Assembly (NCBI RefSeq): GCF_000025725.1
Contig: NC_013943.1
Location: forward strand, 3,100,001-3,164,000
Length of the DNA stretch: 64,000 nt
DNA from: Denitrovibrio acetiphilus DSM 12809
GTDB lineage: Bacteria > Chrysiogenota > Deferribacteres > Deferribacterales > Geovibrionaceae
Direction: 5' to 3'
Shown here: positions 27,608-36,350 of the stretch, in pieces
Position numbering within the stretch: position 1 is the stretch's first letter
How the letters are laid out: each line of letters starts with the position of its first letter
The notes under the pieces: model-generated
Told to the model about the DNA's origin: nothing
What the model saw: the letters and a program-made list of their open reading frames with translations, nothing else
Database searches by the model: none
Position numbers and translations under genes: made by a program

Positions 27608-28926
27608 AAGACTACAGGGCAGATTTGGGGCGGATATTTATGTCTGCTGTGGAGTATGCCGACCCGGAGTATATGGTGCGTTCCCGTGTTCTCAATGACG
27701 ACGGGTGTATTCTGATAGACTCTGAATATGTTTGTGATCCGAAAAAGATTTATCTTTTCGCTTTTGGCAAAGCAGCGGTGGGCATGGCAAAAGGATTCAT
27801 GTCTGTTTGTGATGTTGACAGGGGTATTGTGGTTACAAACTCTGTAGAGAAATTTCCTGATAATATAAAAGTTATAAAGGCGGGGCATCCTCTCCCTGAC
27901 AAAGGCAGTATGGACGGAGCGGAAGCTATGCTTGACCTCGCCCGTATGGCTGACAACAGCACTCTCTGCGTTTTTCTTGTTTCTGGTGGCGGGTCGGCAC
28001 TTCTTTGCGCGCCTGCTTTCGGCATCACTCTGGAGGAAAAGGTCAGGACATTTGACCTGCTTATCCGTTCCGGTGCAGATATCGAAGATATCAATATCGT
28101 GCGCAGACACATTTCATATGTAAAAGGGGGCAGGCTGGCAGAGGCAGCCGCACCAGCGGTATGCGTTACCCTTGCTGTCTCGGATGTTCTCTCGGGGTCA
28201 CCGGAGGCTATTGCTTCCGGACCGACTTATTCCGACCATACCACATGGGCTGATGCGGCGGAGGTTATCGAAAGGTACCGTCTGTTTGATAAACTTCCGG
28301 TGAGAGTTGCAGAGGTTATACGCAGGGGAGAGCTGGGGGAAATGCCGGAGACAGTGAAGGAAAATATTAACCAATATAGATATCATACCCTTGCTTCAAA
28401 CATAGGAGCTTTGAAAGTTGCCGGAGATCAGGCGCACATGCTTGGATATAAAGTGCGGATGTACGGGCAGCTCGACTGCTGTGCGAGGGAGGCAGCAGAG
28501 ATTATGGCTGCAAGGGTTAACGAAAACCTTATAAATGCATCAGACACTCCCGTCTGTATGATATTCGGCGGTGAAGTGACGGTCAGCGTTCAGGGGAGCG
28601 GCAAAGGCGGGCGCTGTCAGCAGCTTGCACTGGAGTACCATCTTCAGGACAAACCGGCGGATACTTTCGTTCTGTGTGCCTCCACGGACGGAATGGATGG
28701 CAACACTGACGCTGCTGGAGCATTTGCTGACGGAAGCATCAGCCGTGACGGGGCAGAAGAGGCGGCATTCAATAATAACGCATACAATTTCTTTTCAAAT
28801 AATAGAAGCCTGTTGAAGACCGGTCTGACAGGGACAAATGTAAATGATCTGTATATGATAATTATCCCGCAGTTTGAGATGGAAGGGAGTTTGCAGGCAT
28901 TTGCTGAGGCAAAGTCATGTTACTGA
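27604..28926 (+). CDS. Glycerate 2-kinase (MOFRL family)
   Basis: Phosphorylates glycerate to 2-phosphoglycerate (GckA/TtuD type). The 440 residues show the DUF4147 N-terminal domain with FAFGKAAVGMA, AGHPLPDKGS, LVSGGGSALLCAP and VRRHISYVKGGRLA, and the C-terminal MOFRL domain with GGEVTVSVQGSGKGGRCQQLALE and STDGMDGNTDAAGAF. Its product feeds enolase in lower glycolysis. Translation is likely coupled to the TPR gene. It converges on the glycosyltransferase at 28943, with only 16 bases between the stops. Confidence 0.92.
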   Translation: MKDYRADLGRIFMSAVEYADPEYMVRSRVLNDDGCILIDSEYVCDPKKIYLFAFGKAAVGMAKGFMSVCDVDRGIVVTNSVEKFPDNIKVIKAGHPLPDKGSMDGAEAMLDLARMADNSTLCVFLVSGGGSALLCAPAFGITLEEKVRTFDLLIRSGADIEDINIVRRHISYVKGGRLAEAAAPAVCVTLAVSDVLSGSPEAIASGPTYSDHTTWADAAEVIERYRLFDKLPVRVAEVIRRGELGEMPETVKENINQYRYHTLASNIGALKVAGDQAHMLGYKVRMYGQLDCCAREAAEIMAARVNENLINASDTPVCMIFGGEVTVSVQGSGKGGRCQQLALEYHLQDKPADTFVLCASTDGMDGNTDAAGAFADGSISRDGAEEAAFNNNAYNFFSNNRSLLKTGLTGTNVNDLYMIIIPQFEMEGSLQAFAEAKSCY

Positions 28927-28942
28927 ACAGGCACCCTAGGTA

Positions 28943-29890
28943 TTAGGTTCCTATTAGTTTCTTAAGGTTGTCTAAAACCTTATCCGGCGTCAGATTTTTC
29001 ATGCAGCTGAAGTGGTTTTCCGGGCATTTGTCAAGTCCGTGCACATCGCAGGGACGGCAGTTGACTCTGTTGTCTTCGAGCATTATACAATTGTCAAAAG
29101 CGGGGTAAAAACCGAAGTGTTTTGTTGTGGAGCCGAAGATGCCTACTGTGGGCAGACCAAGACCTATGGCAGCATGCATAGGACCTGAGTCCGACGATAC
29201 CGCAGAGCCGCAGGATGCGATTATGTCCAGCATGTCAGCAAGTTTCTTTCTGCCGGTTTCGTCTACTATGCCGTCTGTTTCCGGAGCTTTTCCCATGCCT
29301 GCGAAGACTGGGGTAAGACCATTTTTTATCAATAATTCGGCAAGTTCTCTTGCGTATGGGTATGTTTTTGTATTTTTGCTGGCGAAAGGGTGTATGAAAA
29401 CACGTTTCTCATCACGCTCCACATGGCGGATAAGCACAGGTCGCAGTTCATCAATATCAGGCATCACAAGACCTAGCGGTGACAGCACCGGCTCAAGGTA
29501 TTTCTGGACAACATGCATATGAAGACGTGGATTGTCCTTGCCTTTTCTGACAAAATCTCTGCGTGCCTTTGAATCTTTTTTATAGTGGTGGTACTCTGCC
29601 TGCGAGTGAAATTTAAGGAAGACTGATCTCAGTTTCCGGTGCAGATCAAATATGTAATCGTGGTCTTCTGTTTCGTTCTGCACAACGTAAAGATATTCTT
29701 TGAGCCCTTTTGATCTGTCATAGTCGATGACGTTATGTACGAAGGGGAGGTTGTCAAATACGGGTGCATACTGTTTGTATGTCATCACGTCAATTTCGGC
29801 TTCAGGAAGCATTCTGCTGACGTAATTCATTATTCCGGTGGTTAGTATCACATCTCCGAAAGAGCTGAAACGGACGAAAAGAAGTTTCAT
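28943..29890 (-). CDS. Glycosyltransferase family 9 (heptosyltransferase-like), second of pair
   Basis: A 315-residue GT-B protein of the heptosyltransferase family: LLFVRFSSFGDVILTTGIMNYVSRMLPEAEIDV at the start, SDSGPMHAAIGLGLPTVGIFGSTTKHFGFYP in the C-terminal half, and a cysteine-rich end (CRPCDVHGLDKCPENHFSCM). Probably adds heptose or a related sugar to the lipopolysaccharide inner core. It begins directly after the stop of the neighbouring family member. Confidence 0.88.
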   Translation of the reverse strand: MKLLFVRFSSFGDVILTTGIMNYVSRMLPEAEIDVMTYKQYAPVFDNLPFVHNVIDYDRSKGLKEYLYVVQNETEDHDYIFDLHRKLRSVFLKFHSQAEYHHYKKDSKARRDFVRKGKDNPRLHMHVVQKYLEPVLSPLGLVMPDIDELRPVLIRHVERDEKRVFIHPFASKNTKTYPYARELAELLIKNGLTPVFAGMGKAPETDGIVDETGRKKLADMLDIIASCGSAVSSDSGPMHAAIGLGLPTVGIFGSTTKHFGFYPAFDNCIMLEDNRVNCRPCDVHGLDKCPENHFSCMKNLTPDKVLDNLKKLIGT

Positions 29891-30940
29891 TTATCCAACC
29901 GTTTCGGTTTTATATTTAGGTGTGCGGGGAGGTTCTTCCTCAGCAGAGACATCATCAAAAAGAGTCATAACATTTTCAGGGGTTATTTCGTTCATGCACT
30001 TAAAGTGACCCTTCGGGCATTTATTCCCGCCGTGTTTTCCGCATGGACGGCATGGGAGTCCTTCGATTTCAGCTATCAGCGATTTTTCATCGTATGGGTA
30101 AAACCCCAGCTCTTTCACCGTAGGTCCGAATATTGCGACGCAGGGGACATCGCAGGCAGTGGCTATGTGCATAGATCCGCTGTCGTTTGTTACCAGATAA
30201 GCAAAGTTAGATATCAGAGCAGGCAGTTCTTTCAGAGTGGTTTTGCCGCAGTAATTTATATGGTCGTATTTAGCACTTACAAGAAGTTTTTCAACATCTG
30301 CCCTGTCTGATTCAGCGCCTATAATGACAGGTGTGAAACCTCTGTCTTTCAGCATGTCTGCCACAGCAGCGAATTTTTCAGCAGGCCATTTCTTGGTTTC
30401 CCATACGCTGCCTGCGTTTATTCCCACAAGTTTACCTTTGAGCTCACTCCGGTATTGTGCAGCTTTCTTTTTATCCAGATAGACCTCAGGCATGATTATG
30501 TCAGGAGGAAATTCTCCGAAAACACGCTGAAAAAGGAGGAGGTATCTGTCAACCTCGTGGTATGTGAGGTCTTTCGCACAGCTCATTGTGTAGGCTGTTG
30601 AGAGCACACTTTCCACAAAGCCGACACGTTCGGGTATGTGGGATAAAAACATAAAGGCGCTTGTTCTGAAAGACATATGGGGAGAGAAGACCATGTCAAA
30701 GTTCATCTGTCTTATCTTTTGTGCAAATGAGTACAGTCCGCGGATGCCGCTCTCTGATCCTCTTTTGTCGAAGGTTATTACTTCGTCTATAAAATCGAGA
30801 TTTTTAAAGAGGTCTGCATTTTCAGGTCTGACACAAAATACTGTATAGCTCTCGGGTCTGTGCTGTTTGACTGCTTTGATAAGCGGGGTTGTCAGAATTG
30901 AGTCACCCATAAAAGACGGGTTAAAGAATAATATTTTCAA
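29891..30940 (-). CDS. Glycosyltransferase family 9 (heptosyltransferase-like), first of pair
   Basis: A 349-residue homologue of its neighbour: ILFFNPSFMGDSILTTPLIKAVKQ, GINAGSVWETKKWPAEKFA, TNDSGSMHIATACDVPCVAIFGPTVKELGFYP and the cysteine-rich CRPCGKHGGNKCPKGHFKCM. This order resembles WaaF-type ADP-heptose:LPS heptosyltransferase II. The start codon is TTG at 30940, behind GAGGATGG. A sigma-70-like promoter lies 26 bases upstream. The tandem pair suggests a short LPS core segment built by two related enzymes. Confidence 0.88.
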   Translation of the reverse strand: MKILFFNPSFMGDSILTTPLIKAVKQHRPESYTVFCVRPENADLFKNLDFIDEVITFDKRGSESGIRGLYSFAQKIRQMNFDMVFSPHMSFRTSAFMFLSHIPERVGFVESVLSTAYTMSCAKDLTYHEVDRYLLLFQRVFGEFPPDIIMPEVYLDKKKAAQYRSELKGKLVGINAGSVWETKKWPAEKFAAVADMLKDRGFTPVIIGAESDRADVEKLLVSAKYDHINYCGKTTLKELPALISNFAYLVTNDSGSMHIATACDVPCVAIFGPTVKELGFYPYDEKSLIAEIEGLPCRPCGKHGGNKCPKGHFKCMNEITPENVMTLFDDVSAEEEPPRTPKYKTETVG

Positions 30941-30965
30941 TGTGCCATCCTCATCCTTTTATGCG

Positions 30966-30993
30966 AATATAAACATATCCCCATTTTTGTCAA
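30966..30993 (-). promoter_or_regulatory. Sigma-70 promoter for the glycosyltransferase pair
   Basis: Minus strand: TTGACA (30988-30993), 16 bases, TATATT (30966-30971). Confidence 0.6.
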
Positions 30994-31096
30994 CTAACTT
31001 AGCACATTCGTTGAGAAACAACGAACTTTTTAAGCTTTAGATGGACAAGTCTGCTATGCCGGCATATGTTAGGCAATTATTTATTCTGAGGTAACA

Positions 31097-31960
31097 ATGG
31101 GATACTTTTTTGCTCTTATGGCGACACTATTCTGGTCAGGTAATGCCGTCGCAGCCCGCTTCCTTGCAGAGACCGTACCGCCGATAAGCATCTCTTTCTG
31201 GCGCTGGGCGGTGGCTCTTCTTATATGCTTTCCTGCGACATATCCGGCATTCAGAAGAAACTTACCTGCGGTTAAAGAACACTGGAAATATCTGACGTTG
31301 CTGGCGTTTCTCGGGGTTGCACTGTTTAATAATCTTCTGTATACGGCAGCCCAGACAACCACAGCATTTAACATCTCTGTGATCTCTACGATAACTCCCG
31401 TTGTGATCCTTATCTTTTCTCTTTTCGCAGGAGAAAGGCTGAGCAGGGTTAATATGACTGGATTTATTATTGCTGTGGTGGGGATAGCTTTTCTTATAAC
31501 GGACGGCAATCCTCTGCGTATTTTTCAGCTGAGGCTTGTTAAGGGGGACATTATAATGCTCGGTGCCTCTGCTATATTTGCAGGGTATACAGTGCTTATA
31601 AGAAAAAAACCTGTTGAGATTACTATTAATACCATGGTCTTTTTTACCTTTCATGCCGGTTTCCTCATGCTTCTTCCTTTTTATCTGTTCAGCGAATTTT
31701 TCATCGCTCCCACACCATTCGGGGGGAAGCAGGTTCTGGGATTTGTTTATATAGGTCTTTTTGCTTCGTTTGTGTCTTTTATGTGCTGGACAAGGGCTGT
31801 CACAATGATAGGTGCTGCACGTTCCGGTGCTGTTTACTACAGCATACCTGTTTTTGCCGGTCTGCTTGGGTATCTTATCCTCGGGGAAGAGATAGGTCTT
31901 TCGGACATGCTTAGCATGTGTCTGGTGGGATTCGGGGTTTATCTGACAGGGAAAAAGTAG
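31097..31960 (+). CDS. EamA/DMT-family membrane transporter
   Basis: A 287-residue protein with about ten membrane segments in two EamA repeats: MGYFFALMATLFWSGNAVAARFLAETVPPISISFWRW-like start, and a second repeat from DIIMLGASAIFAGYTVLIRKK to GYLILGEEIGLSDMLSMCLVGFGVYLTG. Family members export amino acids, nucleosides or other metabolites. The substrate here is unknown. GAGGTAAC sits just before the ATG. Confidence 0.9.
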   Translation: MGYFFALMATLFWSGNAVAARFLAETVPPISISFWRWAVALLICFPATYPAFRRNLPAVKEHWKYLTLLAFLGVALFNNLLYTAAQTTTAFNISVISTITPVVILIFSLFAGERLSRVNMTGFIIAVVGIAFLITDGNPLRIFQLRLVKGDIIMLGASAIFAGYTVLIRKKPVEITINTMVFFTFHAGFLMLLPFYLFSEFFIAPTPFGGKQVLGFVYIGLFASFVSFMCWTRAVTMIGAARSGAVYYSIPVFAGLLGYLILGEEIGLSDMLSMCLVGFGVYLTGKK

Positions 31961-32024
31961 TAGACTGCTGAGGTTCTCATGTGGAGATATTTACGTAGAA
32001 TGTGATTATTTCGGGAGAAATTCA

Positions 32025-32849
32025 GTGATTATAGAGCTTATTTGTCTGCTTGCGCTCGGGTTTATCTCTGCGGTATTGGCATATCTTCTCGGCATAGGGG
32101 GCGGGGCGCTTATCGTTCCTGTTCTGGTGGTCTTTTTCGGATATCCTGTTCACGAGGCAGTGGCTGTTTCGTTGGTTGTCGTTGTTGCGTCCAGCATAAG
32201 CATAACATCAGTTAATCTCTTGAAAAATATGGTGAATATCAAACTGGCTCTGTTTCTTGAGTCTGCGGCTATTCTGGGCGCTGTCGGAGGCGGTCTTGCC
32301 AGTGTTAATATAAGCGAACAGGTTCTTTCTGCTGTCTTTGCAGGAATAATGGCGATTACAGCGTATATAATGTGGAAAAAGGCAGAAGTTGATGTCTCCA
32401 GTGTAGACATCCCGTTAGATATGGGGGAATTCGACAGAGATTTTATGGATGCCGGCCGCGGGGAGCTTAGGTTTTATAAAGTGGAAAAACCTGAGCAGAC
32501 TATGTTTATAGTATTCCTTGCGGGGATAACATCCGGGATGCTTGGACTTGGCGGTGGTGTTTTTAAAGTCCCGGCTATGAATGTTATCTCCAGAGTACCC
32601 ATAAAAGCTGCAACCGCCACAAGCAATTTTATGATCTGTTTTACTGCCGCCGCCGGTTCTCTGCCGTATCTTATGAAAGGTTTTTTTCACCCTGCTGCTG
32701 CGGGGACGATGGTTTTGGGGGCATTTGCCGGGTCAAAGTTTGCAACGGGCAGACTGGCGAAAGTTGAGAGCAAGAGCATCAAGCTTCTGTTCATACTGTT
32801 TCTGCTCTTTGTTGCAGTTCAGATGGTGTATAAGGCGGTGACAGCATGA
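32025..32849 (+). CDS. TauE/SafE-family (DUF81) sulfite/organosulfonate exporter-like protein
   Basis: A 274-residue membrane protein with about eight helices. The glycine-rich motifs LGIGGGALIVPVLVVFFGYPVHEAVAVSLVVV and GMLGLGGGVFKVPAMNVISRVPIKAATATSNF are family hallmarks. The start is GTG at 32025, behind CGGGAGA. It overlaps the DUF1634 gene, a frequent neighbour of this family. The transported anion is unknown; sulfite, sulfoacetate and thiosulfate are known for relatives. Confidence 0.9.
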   Translation: MIIELICLLALGFISAVLAYLLGIGGGALIVPVLVVFFGYPVHEAVAVSLVVVVASSISITSVNLLKNMVNIKLALFLESAAILGAVGGGLASVNISEQVLSAVFAGIMAITAYIMWKKAEVDVSSVDIPLDMGEFDRDFMDAGRGELRFYKVEKPEQTMFIVFLAGITSGMLGLGGGVFKVPAMNVISRVPIKAATATSNFMICFTAAAGSLPYLMKGFFHPAAAGTMVLGAFAGSKFATGRLAKVESKSIKLLFILFLLFVAVQMVYKAVTA

Positions 32850-33154
32850 CAGTTGAAAATGGTGTTGCGAAAATAATGCGTGCCGGTCTCGTTTCCAGTC
32901 TCGTTTTTATGGTACTTGGTGTGATATTCTCGTTTTTCGGGATTTATACGGACGGTATCGAACTTACGCTGAAGAATCTGCTGACAGACGGTGCCGGGCT
33001 GATGTATCTGGGCACCTTTTGTATGATAGGCACACCAATAGCTGTACTGGTATATCTTTCAGTTTATTTTTTATATAAAAAACCTGCGAAATACGCATTT
33101 TACTGCATGGCTATGCTGGTATTTCTTTTTATAGTAATTTTAACGAGGGTATGA
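32846..33154 (+). CDS. DUF1634 small membrane protein
   Basis: A 102-residue protein with three hydrophobic helices (LVFMVLGVIFSFFGIY, TFCMIGTPIAVLVYLSVYFLY, YCMAMLVFLFIVIL) and the DUF1634 pattern in which LLTDGAGLMYLGTFCMIGTPIAVL is central. It overlaps the TauE/SafE gene by four bases, so it is probably an accessory of that exporter. Confidence 0.85.
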   Translation: MTVENGVAKIMRAGLVSSLVFMVLGVIFSFFGIYTDGIELTLKNLLTDGAGLMYLGTFCMIGTPIAVLVYLSVYFLYKKPAKYAFYCMAMLVFLFIVILTRV

Positions 33155-33155
33155 A

Positions 33156-33956
33156 ATGGAACAAACGGTAACATATGGTATCTCAAAACGCGCTTTTTAT
33201 ATCTCTCTTAACTGTCCTGTGGACGGGAATTTGTTTTGCGCAGAGATGATGGACGGTCTGTTCAGTGCCCTTACAGAGGCAGAAGGGGACAGAGAGGCGG
33301 ATTTAGTAATAATCAGAAGCGGGCAGGACGGCGTGTTCTCCGGCGGACATAACATAAACAAGCTGAACGGGCTGGATCATGTGGAAGCGAAACATTATAA
33401 CCTCCGTGGGCAGCGTATCATAAAGCTTATCCGCTCAATGAAGAAACCTGTTCTGGCTCTCGTGGATGGGGACTGTTTCGGACCTGCATTTGAGCTTATT
33501 CTTTCATGTGATATGGTTTTTGCCACAGAGCGGTCAAGGTTTGCATTTCCGGAAACAGAGCATGGGTTTATGCCAGGTTTCGGAGGTACACAGCTCGCCT
33601 CGAGAAAGATATACGAAACTTTTGTGAAATATCTTGTTTTTACAGGCGACAGCGTCTCTCCTGAAGAGCTTTTTGAAAAGGGGATAGTGACAAAAGTTTT
33701 TACAGACCACAGTGATATGGACATTAAAGCAAGTGAGTTTGCAGAGCTGATCTCAAAAAGAAGTTCGTTTGCTATAGGGCTTGCTAAAGAGACCATCAAC
33801 AATACTGTTGATATGGATTTTGACAAAGGGCTTCTCCTTGAGCAGAATGCATTCACTTTTTCCTTCAGCACTCACGACAAGCACGAGGGGACTAAAGCTT
33901 TTGGTGAGAAACGCGAGCCGGAGTTCAAAGACAGATGGGAAGATTATAGGTTCTGA
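33156..33956 (+). CDS. Enoyl-CoA hydratase/isomerase-family protein, catalytic residues present
   Basis: Crotonase-fold protein of 266 residues. The oxyanion-hole segment is VFSGGHNINKLN, and the active-site region reads DCFGPAFELILSCD and FAFPETEHGFMPGFGGTQ, which keeps both glutamates used by hydratases. Starts one base after the DUF1634 stop. Substrate unknown; no acyl-CoA ligase, dehydrogenase or thiolase lies nearby. Confidence 0.87.
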   Translation: MEQTVTYGISKRAFYISLNCPVDGNLFCAEMMDGLFSALTEAEGDREADLVIIRSGQDGVFSGGHNINKLNGLDHVEAKHYNLRGQRIIKLIRSMKKPVLALVDGDCFGPAFELILSCDMVFATERSRFAFPETEHGFMPGFGGTQLASRKIYETFVKYLVFTGDSVSPEELFEKGIVTKVFTDHSDMDIKASEFAELISKRSSFAIGLAKETINNTVDMDFDKGLLLEQNAFTFSFSTHDKHEGTKAFGEKREPEFKDRWEDYRF

Positions 33957-33957
33957 T

Positions 33958-34611
33958 ATGATAGATATAAAAGTTGAAGGGCTTACAGCCTATATTGATA
34001 TGCGACCCGCTGAAGGGCAGTTTACTCTGCTTGATGTGCATACCCTTAAAGAGCTTATCAGCGCTGTTCGTAAAGTTCAGGACAGCCCTGCAAAGGTCAT
34101 CCGTATATGCGGGCACAACAGATGTTTTGCTGTGGGGGCGGATATCAAAACCATGCACTCCTATTCAGGATTTGATGCCAAGTGGTTTTCGAGGCTGGGT
34201 AATACTTTTTTTGGGCTTTTGCGGACAGCTTCTCAGGTTGTGATAGCAGAGATTGATGGTTTTTGTATGGGGGGCGGTATGGACTTCGCCTCTGCCTGCG
34301 ATTTCCGCATTGCTACAAAGGTAAGTAAGTTTGCTCACCCCGGAGCAAAGCTGGGCATTATCACCGGGTTTGGTGGGACACAGTCTGTGCCCCGGATGAT
34401 AAAGAGCAGTGCAGCAGGTGAGTTTTTCCTCACTGGGGGCGTATTTGACGCAGAATATATGCACAGGGCAGGCTTTGTGACTTACATTGCAGAAAACAGA
34501 GATGATATGCACAAAATTGCAGAGAATCTCTGCGTGAAGATAAACAGAAAACAGCGCGGTCTTATAAGTAATTTCAAGAGCTCGCTGGATGTTTCAAAGG
34601 GGCTGATATGA
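33958..34611 (+). CDS. Enoyl-CoA hydratase/isomerase-family protein lacking the catalytic glutamates
   Basis: A shorter (217-residue) crotonase-fold protein one base after the previous gene. Its active-site region reads FCMGGGMDFASACD and FAHPGAKLGIITGFGGTQ: the first glutamate is replaced by aspartate and the second by glycine. It therefore should not work as a standard hydratase, but might be an isomerase, a decarboxylase or a partner subunit. I start at ATG 33958; the open frame upstream lies wholly within the preceding gene. The stop overlaps the next start (ATGA). Confidence 0.85.
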   Translation: MIDIKVEGLTAYIDMRPAEGQFTLLDVHTLKELISAVRKVQDSPAKVIRICGHNRCFAVGADIKTMHSYSGFDAKWFSRLGNTFFGLLRTASQVVIAEIDGFCMGGGMDFASACDFRIATKVSKFAHPGAKLGIITGFGGTQSVPRMIKSSAAGEFFLTGGVFDAEYMHRAGFVTYIAENRDDMHKIAENLCVKINRKQRGLISNFKSSLDVSKGLI

Positions 34612-34949
34612 CTGATGGACAGCTTGCCGAATATAAGATTATTGTCGAAAAGCAGATAGAAGAGCTGAAAGAAACTATAGCATCAATGGCGGAATCTGTT
34701 AGGCCCATTGAGCCTGACACTGCGATCGGCAGACTCAGCCGTATGGAGGCTATTCAGGCAAAGAGCATCAGTGAATCAAACCTGCGCAATAAGAGGATGC
34801 GTCTGCAAAGGCTTGAGGCGGCACTGCTTCGTATTGCAAGGGGTTCTTTCGGCTTATGTTCTGTATGTGAAGAGGATATCCCTGAAAAGAGACTTAAGAT
34901 TGCTCCTGAGAGCACAGTTTGCATGGATTGTATGAGGGAGCAGGGCTAA
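34608..34949 (+). CDS. Small DksA/TraR-type zinc-finger protein
   Basis: A 113-residue protein: helical N-terminus, then the TraR/DksA core IGRLSRMEAIQAKSISESNLRNKRMRLQRLEAALLRIARGSFGLCSVCEEDIPEKRLKIAPESTVCMDC-like end with four cysteines. It resembles short DksA homologues rather than full DksA. It is the last gene of the five-gene run beginning with the TauE/SafE exporter. Confidence 0.85.
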   Translation: MTDGQLAEYKIIVEKQIEELKETIASMAESVRPIEPDTAIGRLSRMEAIQAKSISESNLRNKRMRLQRLEAALLRIARGSFGLCSVCEEDIPEKRLKIAPESTVCMDCMREQG

Positions 34950-35851
34950 CCTGCAAAATGTATCACCACAGGCAGAGTAAAGGCTGATATTGCTGTACTG
35001 AGAAGTATCGCCGCAGCCAGAAGGTCAGCTTCGCGTCCGAACTTCACTGCATACATAAGAGGTAGCAGAGCAGACGGACCTGACGCCTGAACAAGAGCCA
35101 CAGAGTAAGGCAGCCCGTCAAAAGACATCATCATCAGAACACCCGCCATTATAAAAGGGGAAATCCCCAGCCTTATCAGGACAGAAGCCATTGCTGCCCC
35201 TATTATTTTTCTATTAAGCTTTATAGTTGTCATCTGAAGTCCGAGCACGAATATAAAGAACGGAAAGGTCGCCTGCCCTATAAAGCCTGTAAGCTTCATT
35301 ATCGTCTCCGGAACAGGTATATGCAGAGATGTGATTATTATTGCCAGAACTGTAGCAGGAAACATAGGTATGCGTATGACATCTTTTAGTGCACCGCTTA
35401 TAGTCGCCTCATTGCTGGAAAGATAGATTGCTACCGTTACAAGGGGCATGTTGAAAGCTACAAATGTCAGGATAGAAGGGCTCAACCCCGCGTCGCCGTA
35501 TGTGAAGTGTATGAGCGGGACTCCGAAGTTTCCTATATTTATCATAGAGACGCTCAGCATAAAGAGAATGATGTTATTTCTGGAGAGCCTCAGCACTCTG
35601 CCCGCAAAATATCCCAGAAGCATAAGCAGTGTTGTCATTATCAGCATAAGAAACAGGTATCTGCTCATAATCATGATACTGACATTCTCCTTCACCAGTC
35701 CGTAAAAGACCACTGAAGGAGAAAAAATGTATAAAGATATATCAACAAGCTGCTTAATGTCCGGTTTGAAAACTCTGTAATATATGTTTGCGATGCCCAG
35801 AATTATAAAGATGGGCAAAACCGACTGAGTCAGTAAAATTAAAAATCCCAT
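34946..35851 (-). CDS. AEC-family (auxin efflux carrier-like) transporter
   Basis: A 301-residue protein of about ten membrane segments with the AEC opening LTQSVLPIFIILGIANIYYRVFKPD, conserved NIGNFGVPLIHFTYGD in the first half, and LIRLGISPFIMAGV plus ASGPSALLPLMYAVKFGREADLLAAAILLST in the second. Prokaryotic relatives carry malate, malonate or similar anions. It converges with the DksA-like gene, the two stops overlapping by four bases. Confidence 0.88.
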   Translation of the reverse strand: MGFLILLTQSVLPIFIILGIANIYYRVFKPDIKQLVDISLYIFSPSVVFYGLVKENVSIMIMSRYLFLMLIMTTLLMLLGYFAGRVLRLSRNNIILFMLSVSMINIGNFGVPLIHFTYGDAGLSPSILTFVAFNMPLVTVAIYLSSNEATISGALKDVIRIPMFPATVLAIIITSLHIPVPETIMKLTGFIGQATFPFFIFVLGLQMTTIKLNRKIIGAAMASVLIRLGISPFIMAGVLMMMSFDGLPYSVALVQASGPSALLPLMYAVKFGREADLLAAAILLSTAISAFTLPVVIHFAG

Positions 35852-35912
35852 CAGCTAATTTAGTTAAATTGCATGGTAAAACGCAAGCAGTATTAATCAG
35901 AGCAGCAGATTG

Positions 35913-36251
35913 TTATTTTATCTCCTTCTCGTCCATGAACTGGATTATGAGAGAGATCTTTGACCCTGCCATTGTACCGCCGAGAGAAAATGCCACTGCA
36001 CAGGCTTCGACTATCTCTGCCCTTGTTGCACCCTCGGCGATAGCATGGGTAACCTGCCCGAGCATACAGCCTTCACACCCTGCCACAGCAGCGCCCACCA
36101 TACCCATAAGTCTTTTGTTCTTTGCGCTTATGATTCCCGGGGCGTAGGACTTTGTGTAGTGCTCCTGAAATATTTCATTTGTTTCGCCCACTTCACCCAG
36201 ATAATCCCAGAAACCTTTCCTCGTTGTTTCATATTTTTCTATTATGCTCAT
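35913..36251 (-). CDS. Carboxymuconolactone decarboxylase/AhpD-like protein
   Basis: A 112-residue all-helical protein of the CMD family, with the reactive pair CEGC in AAVAGCEGCMLGQVTHAIAEGATRAEIVEACAVAFSLGG. Many relatives are alkylhydroperoxidase-like thiol enzymes rather than true decarboxylases. AGGAGG precedes the ATG. It is divergent from a LysR regulator, which is therefore the likely controller. Confidence 0.85.
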   Translation of the reverse strand: MSIIEKYETTRKGFWDYLGEVGETNEIFQEHYTKSYAPGIISAKNKRLMGMVGAAVAGCEGCMLGQVTHAIAEGATRAEIVEACAVAFSLGGTMAGSKISLIIQFMDEKEIK

Positions 36252-36316
36252 GTCTGCCTCCTTTTATATTTATAAAAGGATAGTCCCGAAATAGTCATAA
36301 GTCTAATTAATGGTTT

Positions 36317-36345
36317 TTGACATAGCTATGAGTTTTTGTTATGGT
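36317..36345 (+). promoter_or_regulatory. Sigma-70 promoter for the LysR gene, overlapping a 10-bp palindrome
   Basis: TTGACA (36317-36322), 17 bases, TATGGT (36340-36345). The palindrome CATAGCTATG (36321-36330) lies in the spacer and could be a LysR binding site. Transcription would begin at about 36351-36353, i.e. at the start codon itself. Confidence 0.5.
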
Positions 36346-36350
36346 TGATT

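Noticed and set aside
33781-33957. Upstream extension of the second crotonase gene
   Set aside because: The extra codons lie wholly within the first crotonase gene in another frame; homology starts at 33958.
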